Part shown: one piece after another, positions 28,201 to 37,762 of the stretch
How positions within the stretch are numbered: the stretch's first letter is position 1
Layout: every line of letters starts with the position of its first letter
Assembly (NCBI RefSeq): GCF_032854445.1
Contig: NC_088304.1
Location: 31,009,732 to 31,069,731, forward strand
DNA: 60,000 bases
Source of the DNA: Liolophura sinensis
Lineage: Eukaryota; Mollusca; Polyplacophora; Chitonida; Chitonidae
Direction: 5' to 3'
Made by a program: the position numbers and the translations under genes
Notes under the pieces: generated by a model
What the model was told of the DNA's origin: nothing
Database searches by the model: none
What the model saw: only the letters and a program-made list of their open reading frames with translations

Positions 28201-31200
28201 CTGAGCACTTCAGGTACAGGCAAATCACCACAATTACGGCTTAGCTTACCTTGGATCTTCACAAAGGCTGAGCACTTCAGGTACAGGCAAATCACCACAA
28301 TTACGGCTTAGCTTACCTTGGATCTTCACAAAGGCTGAGCACTTCAGGTACAGGCAAATCACCACAATTACGGCTTAGCTTACCTTGGATCTTCACAAAG
28401 GCTGAGCACTTCAGGCACAGGCAAATCACCACAATTACGGTTTAGCTTACCTTGGATCATTGCAAAGGCTGAGCACTTCAGGCACAGGCAAATCACCAGA
28501 ATTATGGCTTAGCTTACCTTGGATCACTGCAAAGGCTGAGCACTTCAGGTACAGGCAAATCACCAGAATTATGGCTTAGCTTACCTTGGATCTTCACAAA
28601 GGCTGAGCACTTCAGGCACAGGCAAATCACCAGAATTATGGCTTAGCTTACCTTGGATCTTCACAAAGGCTGAGCACTTCAGGCACAGGCAAATCACCAG
28701 AATTATGGCTTAGCTTACCTCAGATCTTCACAAAGGCTGAGCACTTCAGGCACAGGCAAATCACCAGAATTATGGCTTAGCTTACCTCAGATCTTCACAA
28801 AGGCTGAGCACTTCAGGCACAGGCAAATCACCAGAATTATGGCTTAGCTTACCTTGGATCTTCACAAAGGCTGAGCACTTCAGGCACAGGCAAATCACCA
28901 GAATTATGGCTTAGCTTACCTCAGATCTTCACAAAGGCTGAGCACTTCAGGCACAGGCAAATCACCACAAGTAGGGCTTAGCTTACCTTGGATCATTGCA
29001 AAGGCTGAGCACTTCAGGCACAGGCAAATCACCAGAATTATGGCTTAGCTTACCTCAGATCTTCACAAAGGCTGAGCACTTCAGGCACAGGCAAATCACC
29101 AGAATTATGGCTTAGCTTACCTTGGATCTTCACAAAGGCTGAGCACTTCAGGCACAGGCAAATCACCACAATTACGGGCTAGCTTACCTTGGATCTTCAC
29201 AAAGGCTGAGCACTTCAGGCACAGGCAAATCACCACAATTACGGCTTAGCTTACCTCGGATCTTCACAAAGGCTGAGCACCTCAGGTACAGGCACACCCT
29301 GTTCCCCTAATGCCTTCATCACCAGGAATTCCCGTTCCACAGCATGAGCTGAGGGTAACAGTTTGCCAGGCTGAAATATGGATGACACTGCATGAGCTGA
29401 GGGTAACAGCTTACTTTGAGCTGCTATATCTCGGTTGTGCAATATCACTACGAAATAAAACGTTATGCCTCTAAGACTACCTGTGATATACTTTTTCAAT
29501 ACATGCCCTAATTCTGTGACCTTTTTGAACATGAAAGGGCAATTTATGCACATTTTAAATTTGATTTTTGGACACAAAACTACAATAGCTGGGTTGGCCA
29601 ATTACAGGGCGTCACAAAAACTATAATTTTATCAGTCTACACAGAATAATGCCTTAAAAATATGCCTGAATAAACACACTGCAAACATGCGAAAAGACTG
29701 AAGGATTACAGTATATACATTTGGTCTAGTGTTGTCTTTTCCTTTAAACTAAAATACTTATAGTGTTATTTAAATGTCATGTTTGTGGATGGAGAAAATA
29801 AAATCGCTGTGAGGAGGGTGGGAAACCAATTCCATTCATACCTGTGCAGTAACATAACACGTCCTATCGTTACGCTCAAATAAGCCACCTCATGACTGGT
29901 CAATAGCTTTCTCTTATTTTGTAAGGTCATTTCATGTGTTTATATGATTGGGATTTACCTTAATTCCTAATTTGCATATAAAAAGAACACCTTTCAGTGC
30001 AATTTATGCACATTTGTAATTCGATTATGGAGACAAAACTACATTGGTTGAGTTGGCCAGTTTCAGGGCTTCACAAAAAGTATAATTTTATCAGCCAACA
30101 CAGAAAAATGGCTTCAGAATTTGCTTAAATTAACACTTTGTAAATATGCGAAAAAGTTGAAGAATTACATTAATGCTGTACTCAGGAATATTTCATTTCT
30201 ACAGCTGTGGTCTTCTCTACGCGTGGATGTAACAGAATTTTCCAAACCACACCACAGGCCTTAGGCAAGTAAATGAAGAACTTTCCCACAAGCAGACAAG
30301 TGGCCCACAAATTCTTACCAGCAGAGCAAAGCATAGTGCTCGATAGAAATGACCTCCAATGACCTTCATTTACAATGCAAGAGCCTGAAGGGCAGCACAA
30401 CTGCTGCCAATGGCTTATTGCCATAGCAACTGAGAGGCAAACATCTCATCAACCACAAGTCAACCACCCTGATCACCCGGCTACAACCCACACTTGAATT
30501 TTCATATTAGAACAGGACGATAAATTGATAGTGTATATCTGTGTTAAGATCCTTTATGTCTTCCACCTGACCATTTAATTTACTCTATCACAAAATAGAT
30601 AGCCATAGGTTTATAGCCTCAAAATAAGCTGAGTATACTAAGCCTATTTAAAATGGAAACAGTACAAACTGTAGATCTTCAACCTTTTCAAACACTAAAG
30701 CACTTTTAATCAGTGGAATTTATGCTTACAATTATTTATGAAAATGACACTAAAATGATACATTTTGTGTCACGAAAGATGCAACCTTCACAAAACTCTG
30801 CAAATTAGTTCTCTACACAACAGAATAATGCCTTCAGAATACTTTTGAATTAACACCTTGCAAACCTGGGAAAAGGTCGAAGATTTGCAGTACATCTAGT
30901 CACTCTGCTAGATTATTTTTTTTATCAGATAATCTTCTTGTGACAAATCAGGTGACACTTTTAATACATGTAAGTCATTTCAAGCCACAAAGAGAAACGT
31001 ACAGGTTTTTTCCTCAGCACCAGATTTCTGCCCCCATACTGAACCAGATAGGTAGGGTTAGATTGTCCGTGTTTGTACGCTCTTAGCTGCACTGGTTCTG
31101 TAACAGAAAAAGGGGGTCATCAAAATTAACAGAATGTGCAACAAACCAGTAATACGAGGAATAAGTTAAATATTTCTGTTTTAAAATGTTCAGTTTCAAC

Positions 31201-34200
31201 ATGTATCATGCTCCTTTTAGCCTACTTGTATGGCACTTATATTTCATGTTATATTCAAGATTAAATATCAGAGTGGGGCTTTTGATGTTGAGTGAGTGAG
31301 CACTGACTGAGGTTTCATGTCACTTTTTAACAATATATCACAAAACTTTGATTGAATGAATGAATGATTGAATGCTTGGTGTTTAACATCATACGTGCTG
31401 CCATCACTGAAGTATCATGCCCATGACACTACACATGACACCCGATCCAGTCACATTATACCGACACCAGGCCAGTCCTGTTTCCTTGCTCTAACCTTTC
31501 GGTGCTGAACACCAAGCAAGGCAACAGTAAGTACCATTTTTGAAGTCTTTTGTATGACCCAGTCCAGGGTTGATCCCGGGTCTCCCAACTTCAAGACAGG
31601 CGTCCTACCATCAGGCCACCGAAGCAGTCCATTTCAGAAGAGTTTAATAGATTAACTTTGAGATATATAATATGTTTTTTCAATGTGATATGATGGTAGC
31701 CTAGCTTACAGTGTGTGGAAGTGGGCTCCAGCCTCTCTCTGCTAAGCACCAAGCAAGGCAGCATCAAGTGCAATTTTTAAAGCCTTTTTTATAATTCAAC
31801 CCGGGTTTAATCCTGGGTCTTCAGACTTTGAATCACATGACAAAACTTTGAAGATTTGATTTGATTTGATTGGTGTTTTACGCCGTACTCAAGAATATTT
31901 CACTTATACGACGACGACCAGCATTATGGTGGGAGGAAAACAGGCAGAGCCTGGGAGAAACCCACGACCATCCGCACGTTGCTGGCAGGCCTTCCCACGT
32001 ACGGCCGGAGAGGACGCCAGCATGAGCTGAACTCACAGCGACCGCATTGGTGAGAGACTCCTAGGTCATTACGCTGCGCTAGCGCGCTAACTGACTGAGT
32101 CATGGAGGCCCTCTAAAACTTTGAAGAACACCAGTGCTAATGGATGTATATTCAAGTACATGTACAGGGGTATATGGTGCTGCCTCACTGGAAAGCTATG
32201 CAGGGTGCATGAAAAAAGTGCATTAGGACTTAAGCCCGGTACCAATTTTCATCACAACTAAAGTATCATTTAGTTTGTATTAGGAAGAGACTGGTATTAC
32301 GATTTAAACATTGCTTAATAAGTGGAGCTCCAGGTGCAAAATGCTTGCCACGATTGCCAAGGTTTAAGAATGGTCCAGTAAAATTACAGTACCTTTAGAG
32401 TATATCCCCAGTGTGTTGTTCAGATAGGAGGTGAGGTTTTCCTCTGGGATTTTCAACCTCTTTGGGACCTCCTCTGTACCTGTCAACACATTCGTAGTCT
32501 GGAGGGGAATCCCCAAAAATTCCCCCATCTCAGCCACCGCCTGGTCAGGACTAGACACCTGCAGAGTTGTCATAAAATTGGAAGTGAACTTTTGTTAATA
32601 TTCATTTCAATGGAATATTCTACTTAGGCGTATACATATCTTATCCATAGAAAAAAGCACACATGTTTGTACGATCTCTCCAGAATACTGGGCAAGTTTG
32701 GTACAAATCCATCCCACGGCATTTTTATTTTATAAACACACCCACTTCTGGCAGTTTTAACACAAGAGGGACTATATGTACGATTTAGCAGGCCTTTGGT
32801 TCACATATGTGTTTTGATTTCATAATTTGCCATGCCATTAAAAAAAAAAACACACCTAACCACCAATAAAAAAACGCAAAACACCACTTCACAGTAGATT
32901 ATACAAAATCAAAATCACCAATGATATTGATATGAATACACACAACACTGCGCTAAAATCTTCTTATATCCATTTTAAATATTTTTTTTTACATTGTAGC
33001 ACATTTAAAAACATATATTCTCAATAAAGGGAGGCTGGTTAAACCCATGGGATTCGTAGCACTACATCGTACATATACTGACTTTGATAGTGTGGAGCCC
33101 TAGGTTTCGAGCAGGTTTCAGATTAACCCCAAGGTCATCCAGGAAAAGAGCCTGCTCGGGAGTGACCTTGAGACGCTCCAGACACAGCTCATAAATGCGA
33201 GGGTCCGGCTTCCTCATTCCTACCAGACAGGACTCCACAATCTGGAAGAGAAAAAGGGAAGTGAGGCTGAGGGTTTGGGTGGAGAGAAAACAGATAAGAT
33301 CAGATCATCTCTGAACCTGTTGCATTCACTAGTGTTAAAAAGGATTCGTAATTGTGACCAGTTAGCTAGTGAAAGAGGTACGCAAGTCCAGGGGCTGGTT
33401 TCATGAACAACGCTTAGCTAAGTTAGCCCTTGAACTACATGACAATGTATATTGTAGAGATATGAAGTCTAATCAGATATTAAAGAGCTACTTAATACTA
33501 TAAAAAAAAGGTCCACCTCATGAAACAGGGGTTAGGCTCAGCAGAATTTTAGGTAATGTACATTTATTCAGGTGTGACGGAGGATTCATGCTTATTTTTA
33601 TGTTGTATATTTCAATCAAACCAATCACTCCTTTGTTTCACTTCTTTGTGGCTAGATTTTAATGCTAAACGCAAAAGCTATTTCTTCTGGTTATGCTCAT
33701 TCATATTTCGGTCTGATATTATGTTTTCCGAAATTATTGCTTTCGTTTGATGAATTGGAGACTCAAGTGAGCTAATAACTTGTGACAGAGGTTAAGGGTC
33801 CAGTTGAGTGAAGTCCGATCACCTTCTAATAACCAGTGCTTCTACCTGCCAACCTCCTTAAATGTGCGTACTCAGCCTGGGACTTCGTAGATAATCAAAG
33901 GAATTCTATGACCATAGTGAAACTGATTGAGTAGTTAGGGTTTTGTGGGGAGGTAACCTGTGAGGATGGGGATGCAGACCGGGGGAGAAAAATGCAGATA
34001 ATTTTTTTTTGTTCGTTCACGGTTTCTTTACTTCTGGTAGTTAATTTTTTAACTGGTGTTTTCTGTAATTTTCGTTAATCATTGACACTTTTTTGTTTAA
34101 TCTCATGATCCTTGATGAACTTGGTCAGGGGCAGTTATTTACACAGCTGTTCAGTTACACAAACATGACCCTGGGTTTTAACCTAATAAATCCTATATCC

Positions 34201-37200
34201 ACTGTCAACCATTCCGTCTTGATTCTGTGTACCTTTAAAGGATTAGTGAGCAGATTTAACAAATGGTCCTAATTATGAATATTGCAGCCTGTGTATAAAA
34301 CACTATACTATTGGAAAGCCTTTGGAAAAACACAATAATGACTTTAAATACACTAAAACAATAGATTTACTGCCCTAGTGGGTTTTCAGCCGGCAACCTG
34401 GTGCCTCAGCTATGACAATGCAGCTGACCACCCACAAAGCTCATTTGGAACTTTGTCTGGTTTTATTTCTTTTCTATGACGTATAGTTTTCTTGTAAATT
34501 GCAATTTAAAAAATTGGAAAAATCTGCTTTTGCTACATTATTGTATGTCCCCTGACCATAAACTATTGCTCCTATGAAGCTGAAAGCTAGCCACTCACAA
34601 GACCTTACTTTGAGCTGAACATGGCACCGTTTGAGTTGTAAATTACAGTGGTCCAAAGCTGACAAAACAGTTGATTCCGCACATGTACTTTGTATAGCTT
34701 ATAAGGCGCATATTATCTTTCTTATGCAAAGGAAAAATGTTTGCAGTTTTCTGCTACAATTACCGGTATTTGTTCAGCTAAGCATGGCAAACATTGCAAT
34801 ATGTGATGACATATTGGAAGCCCTAAAACTGCAGGCAGTTCGTCTGAAATTCAAACAGCATCCAATGAAATGCAGTTGGCAGACAGATTGTTATTTTGGA
34901 GGCCCTGAATATCCAGAGCTTTAAAATGAATGTGCCTAACATGTGGGTTTTAGATTCATCACACTCATGTCACATGGATTTCCAAATCTCACCACATCAA
35001 AAAGATCCCTGTCCACAGGTATGTTTGTTTCGTCCTGCATCTTCCAGTTGTTCGTCAGCAGTGCTGTTTTGTAGCCATGGCTTCGGATCTTTTCAATGGC
35101 TTGCACCATTTCTTGGTAAGGCTTAAAGAACCTGGCAGCATCAGGGCCGTCTGGGAGGAGCACAGACATGTTGACTTGCCGGCCCACCTGTCAATCAAAG
35201 AGATGAGTGACAGCAATCAGTTGAGAGATTGACAACAGGGAGAACACATTAGCTTTGTTTGCTTGGTGTCATTTAAACGCACTGTCACCTTGTATCAGGC
35301 TGGTTCCTTGCTTAAAAAGTGACAGTGCTGCCTCAATGAAACACCAAGCCAAGGACACCAGATATGCCTTCCAATGATACCATTGATGCCAACACTTAAG
35401 TTTTTCTGAGAAGAAATTAATCAAATGTCACAAAAAAATCTTAGGTGAAAATTAAGGTGGATGAATTAATCAGAACCAAGCAAGATGTGTCACGGGAAAA
35501 ATGCTAAACTTTTGGCAAAAGACGCTACTTAATTTTTGTTTTTATCATTTACACTGTATTCCAGAATATGCCTATTTATAAGTCCACCAGTGATTTCATA
35601 TTCTACGTAACAGCATAGCTGGAGTGGTCAATATGTTTGATATTTCTAGCTCTTCAGAAGGATAACCTCTGCAAAAACCAATATGTGAATATACAATGTG
35701 AAATATATTTAATAGATTTCATTCATAGACAATGTGAAATATCATGGAAGTAGTTAAAGTGTAACACACGGTCATTTATATATCTGATATTAGTAATTCT
35801 GATGGGAAAGAATTACATTTCTCTCCCAGTTTTTATTTTGAAAAAGTAAAGATATGAATATCTTGTTCATTAGATGAACTAAACATGTGAAAAAAGGAAA
35901 CTAAATATTCCCGGTACAGTTACATGTATACTGGCTAAAAAGAGCAGACCAGGTGTCCCAAAAATTACAAGAATTAAGGTATTTACATATTCAAAAGTCC
36001 TGCAAAAATGATGACCTAGGTTCAATTTGAGATGGTTTTTATTTTGAGCTCTTAACGGCAAGTCAATGATCAAACATTTTGACCCCTGAATTGTGTAAAC
36101 ACACATATGATACTAAACTCCCACCTTATTAGAACACTCTTTGCTAAACTTCTCCCCAAACTGATGCAGGTTGTATTCTCCACACTCCAACTTCGACCAG
36201 CTGCCATCAGCTCCACCTTCACGAATCACATCAAGAATTGTCCCCCTTGGCAATCCATGTTGTTCTTCATAAACTATGGATAACATTTCAGTAGGAGTCA
36301 GTTTTAATTATTCAGGAAAGATCACAAAATCACCAAGTAAGCATTGCTCTTCACATTTATATACAAGTATATATACAGATATACATAAATGATTAGCTTC
36401 TTAAGGTGTAAAATAAATCTTGACACTTTTAGGAACCACTATTCCCATACATATTCTGTGGAAATTTTATTTACTTATTTATTTCCATATTGTCTAACAT
36501 CATTCTCGCACAGTGATTGGCTTGCAGCTTTATGGGTGTAGGAGGCATTGCCTGGTTTTCAATATGGTAATGACAACATCAAAATTTTTTATAAATGTTT
36601 TTACATGTTTAAAACCAGTTAAGAAGAACGAAAACAGTTAAAAAATTGAAAACCACCATGTTTTCAAAACAGTTTACCTAGAAAGCTGTACATGTATATA
36701 TCTTCCTATTTATGTTTTGATAATAATTAGAATTTACATTTAATGATATAGGCCAATGGCCCTTAGGTATGGCCAGCGATGTTGTCAAATAAATCACATA
36801 CATGTATAGAGTTGACCGTGTAGAATCTTTGTGGCACATGGTCAAAGTCTACACAGTCAACCAGGATATATTTGATGCCATATTGAGAATCACATCCAAC
36901 ACACACTGGAGCACCGCTTCCATTGAGAATAAAATTGTGTGTTAACCGAGAATGCCCAAAAGTGCCAAGAAAAGTGGGCTGGAAATCACAGGAGCACAAA
37001 TAACAACAAATTATCAAACTTCTCGATTTACAATATGTACTGTACCTTTGAAAAGTGGGCCAGGAGAAGGAACGACCACTCCACCCATGTCAAATATCAC
37101 AGCTTTGATGTCATTCCTGCCCTCTGCTGCTGCCGCACTAGAGCAAGGGGAGATAATCTGGCCTCTTAAATGGTCTCTAAGTACACTAAGGCGCATTATT

Positions 37201-37220
37201 CTGGATCCAGCCCGAAGCAT
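7183..37220 (-). CDS. ACAD10: ACAD10-like protein (HAD + APH kinase + acyl-CoA dehydrogenase), 21 coding exons
   Basis: Exons in transcript order: 37220-37046, 36273-36125, 35187-34993, 33241-33083, 32558-32393, 31097-31003, 29370-29255, 27455-27274, 26919-26769, 25221-25076, 24941-24771, 17325-17104, 16257-16088, 15887-15747, 15284-15147, 14790-14700, 11690-11532, 10263-10091, 9558-9415, 7742-7665, 7338-7183. All introns are GT-AG and all phases fit, giving 1,058 residues with no internal stop; human ACAD10 is 1,059 as I recall. In-frame TAG codons lie just upstream of the first ATG, so this start is the natural one. Family knowledge: the kinase domain phosphorylates 4-hydroxyacyl-CoAs and the dehydrogenase domain removes the phosphate to give an enoyl-CoA for beta-oxidation. 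The N-terminus is Arg-rich and almost acid-free (mitochondrial-like); the C-terminus is SKL (peroxisomal PTS1). ACAD11 is the alternative name, but ACAD11 lacks the N-terminal HAD domain seen here. Confidence 0.95.
7875..9500. repeat. Minisatellite derived from ACAD10 exon 19 plus its donor, ~86-bp unit, about 18 copies
   Basis: Read on the minus strand each unit runs through [18 protein letters not shown]-like codons to a donor (GGCAATAG|GTAATAC) and then a short intron piece. The true exon 19 (9558-9415, donor AATAAG|GTAAAA) is the terminal unit. Units at 9.1-9.4 kb carry divergent variants with GCTAGCTATGTCC. Confidence 0.92.
10265..11150. repeat. Minisatellite derived from the ACAD10 exon 18 acceptor, ~51-bp unit, about 17 copies
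   Basis: On the minus strand each unit reads ACATTTGGTTTCTCTTCAG then CACCTGTATTTTAAGTTAC. The real acceptor of exon 18 is CATTTGGTTTCTCTTTCAG at 10264, so the functional intron end is the terminal unit. Confidence 0.9.
11887..12092. mobile_element. MITE-like element, copy 2 (degenerate)
   Basis: Shares the interior (TTAGATTTTGGAGG, GGCTTCACAAAAAGTGTA, AATGATGCCTTTAGAATATG) with copy 1; terminal repeats are eroded. In ACAD10 intron 16. Confidence 0.55.
12290..13185. repeat. Minisatellite, ~45-bp unit (36-bp variants), about 20 copies
   Basis: Unit TTCAGCATATTTCAAGTGAC plus AAGACATGCTGTATTTCACCTTAAG. On the minus (sense) strand it includes AAG|GTGAAA, a moderate donor look-alike. In ACAD10 intron 16; no exon parent found. 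Confidence 0.92.
13425..14635. repeat. Minisatellite, ~45-bp unit, about 27 copies
   Basis: Unit CTCAACTCAGAGTGGAGTAC plus ACAGGACTGAGAGATACCATGCAGAG. The sense (minus) strand has TATCTCTCAG, an acceptor look-alike, in each unit. Same intron as the preceding array, ending 65 bp from the exon 16 donor. Confidence 0.92.
16330..16645 (-). mobile_element. tRNA-derived SINE (family B)
   Basis: On the minus strand the head reads TGGCCTAATGGTTAGAGCG (A-box-like) and GGAATCAAATC (B-box-like); the tail at 16330 is (GAAT)n/(TTCA)n. Related copies at 25.8 and 31.4 kb. Lies in ACAD10 intron 12. Confidence 0.65.
17104..17325 (-). CDS. ACAD10: ACAD10 exon 12: linker between kinase and dehydrogenase domains
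   Basis: 222 bp, residues about 569-642. The first half ([18 protein letters not shown]) matches the end of the kinase-side region. The second half is Ser/Thr/Pro/Arg-rich and looks disordered; it includes RQYSTVSS, which recalls the human linker. The acceptor follows CCCATTCCCACAG; the donor is ATTC|GTAAGT, phase 1. The exon has open frames in all three minus-strand phases and an antisense 161-codon ORF overlaps it; phase continuity with exons 11 and 13 decides the frame. Confidence 0.9.
18157..18430 (+). mobile_element. tRNA-derived SINE (family A), full length
   Basis: Head GGCCTCCGTGGCTCAGTCGG with A box, B box GAGTTCAAGTCC, core through CGGCCGTACGTGGGAAGG, 3' end AGTACGGCGTAAAACACCAA and an A-tail of about 20. 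The best-preserved copy in the window; in ACAD10 intron 11. Confidence 0.85.
18440..18680. repeat. Three-copy tandem repeat, 70-bp unit
   Basis: Unit starts ATGTCCCGAAGTGGTGACAC and ends GGTCCTTCGTC; directly follows the SINE tail. Confidence 0.85.
19590..19722 (-). mobile_element. tRNA-derived SINE (family A), partial
   Basis: 3' part in reverse orientation (TTTATTTACCTGATTGGTG to CTTCTCATGTAC), with an internal deletion. Confidence 0.6.
19955..24360. repeat. Large minisatellite, 62-bp unit, about 71 copies
   Basis: Unit ATACCTATGCCCCTCATGTC plus ACCAACACAAAGAAACACTGTCTGACAAAATCAAACAGAAAT. Units vary at few sites (ATG/GTG/TTT before TCACC, AAAGAA/AAAGGA, CAGAAA/CAAGAAA). Fills most of ACAD10 intron 11. 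Sense strand has ATAG|GTATAT per unit, a weak donor look-alike; no exon parent recognised. Confidence 0.95.
24412..24680 (-). mobile_element. tRNA-derived SINE (family A), full length, diverged
   Basis: Reverse orientation from TATTTATTTTCTTGGGTG to the head CTCTGTGGCCGAGTTGTTAA (minus strand). Abuts the 62-bp array. Confidence 0.75.
24771..32558 (-). CDS. ACAD10: ACAD10 exons 5-11: APH-like kinase domain
   Basis: Residues 227 to about 568. Exon 6 holds HGQSNPTY and a VLRKKP strand that should carry the ATP-binding Lys. Exon 7 reads [12 protein letters not shown], and exon 8 [14 protein letters not shown]. The catalytic loop HGDFRLDN (His459 to Asn466) is split across the exon 9/10 junction, and the metal-binding [10 protein letters not shown] starts at Asp481. 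The domain ends with [10 protein letters not shown] in exon 11. All catalytic positions I can check are intact, so this is probably an active small-molecule kinase of the APH/choline-kinase fold. Exon 7 is the parent of the 67-bp array in intron 7. Confidence 0.93.
25355..25478 (+). mobile_element. tRNA-derived SINE (family A), 5'-truncated
   Basis: 3' part ending in five AAAT units; in ACAD10 intron 9. Confidence 0.75.
25830..26085 (-). mobile_element. SINE family B, head missing
   Basis: Shares ACTTAACAATTTTTCAGTCA and CTTGTGGCAGRGCGAGTCCA with the 16.3-kb copy and CTTGCTCTAACCTTTC with the 31.4-kb copy. Confidence 0.6.
28060..29300. repeat. Minisatellite derived from ACAD10 exon 7 plus its donor, 67-bp unit, about 17 copies
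   Basis: On the minus strand every unit reads CCTGTGCCTGAAGTGCTCAG then CCTTTGTGAAGATCCAAG|GTAAGC, i.e. codons for [12 protein letters not shown] and a consensus donor. The real exon 7 end (donor CCGAG|GTAAGC at 29255) is the terminal unit. Roughly 44 of 67 bp are exon-derived. Confidence 0.94.
29346..29412 (-). repeat. Two-copy, 48-bp duplication at the exon 7 acceptor edge
   Basis: CTGTTACCCTCAGCTCATGC (codons LLPSAHA) occurs in exon 7 and again 48 nt upstream in intron 6, with the acceptor ATATTTCAG between them. Confidence 0.9.
29507..29715. mobile_element. MITE-like element, copy 3
   Basis: Interior and right end (GCGAAAAGACTGAAGGATTA) match copy 1; in ACAD10 intron 6. Confidence 0.6.
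29960..30172. mobile_element. MITE-like element, copy 4
   Basis: Starts TAATTCCTAATTTGCATAT and ends GCGAAAAAGTTGAAGAATTA; only about 245 bp from copy 3 in the same intron. Confidence 0.6.
30671..30895. mobile_element. MITE-like element, copy 5
   Basis: Inverted ends TGTAGATCTTCAACCTTTTC and GAAAAGGTCGAAGATTTGCA are clear; third copy inside ACAD10 intron 6. Confidence 0.65.
31345..31635 (-). mobile_element. tRNA-derived SINE (family B), near full length
   Basis: Minus-strand head GGTGGCCTGATGGTAGGACG, then GGGATCAACCCTGG; tail (GAAT)n at 31345. In ACAD10 intron 5; a second partial copy follows at about 31730-31850. Confidence 0.65.
31861..32113 (-). mobile_element. tRNA-derived SINE (family A), full length
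   Basis: Reverse orientation; head on the minus strand GGCCTCCATGACTCAGTCAG. Inserted between SINE-B debris and exon 5. Confidence 0.85.
33083..37220 (-). CDS. ACAD10: ACAD10 exons 1-4: N-terminal targeting segment and HAD-like domain
   Basis: Residues 1 to about 226. Residues 1-20 carry five Arg and one Asp, as in a mitochondrial presequence. HAD motif I is DMGGV with the nucleophile Asp44; the usual second Asp (D-x-D) is Gly, as I recall for vertebrate ACAD10, so phosphatase activity is doubtful. Motif II is LLTNN (Thr153), motif III Lys184 in KPDP, and motif IV FLDDLG (Asp208/209). Exon 1 ends phase 1, exons 2-4 end phase 0. The exon 4 donor (ATCAAA|GTCAGT) was chosen because the nearby GTATATG alternative reads a stop in exon 5. 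Confidence 0.92.
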
Positions 37221-37334
37221 TGTCTACTACAACAAACAAGAGTCATCAATACTAGTGTACAACACTTTTCTTTGAGAAGAATATTCACTAGAGTTATGAC
37301 TTTGACAAGTTGCCTAATATTTATTTATATATTT

Positions 37335-37460
37335 GCCATTTATTTATTTCACTGCTGTTTCACACTATACTCTAGAATATTTCGCTTACATGATGGTGGC
37401 AAGCATTATGAGGAAACAGAGCGGAAACAGTGGGGAACCCAAGACCATCCACATGTTAAA
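37335..37460 (-). mobile_element. SINE family A, degenerate 3' part
   Basis: ATTTATTTCACTGCTGTTTC to GACCATCCACATG, about 115 bp upstream of the ACAD10 start codon. Confidence 0.5.
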
Positions 37461-37674
37461 TTTATCTAATAAAATTTACAAAAAAATAGCTCTTCAATTT
37501 ATATTGTCTAATTAAATGCATTTGTAGTAAAACTTTGGTACTATGAAAGTAGTGTAGCATGAACAATAAATCTTGATTCTATATTTATCATACATGGCCA
37601 GAGCTTCTTCTGCTATTTTACAAAAAAGGATCCAGGTGAAGCTAATGACAATCTATGTGACAAGATATGATTTA

Positions 37675-37762
37675 CTTATTTGATTGATTGTTTTTCTATG
37701 CCATACTCAAAAGTATTTTACTTCTACTACAACGGCCAGCATTATGGTGGGAATAGAAAAGA
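37675..37762 (-). mobile_element. SINE family A, short degenerate 3' part
   Basis: TTATTTGATTGATTG to CGGCCAGCATTATGGTGGGA. Confidence 0.5.
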
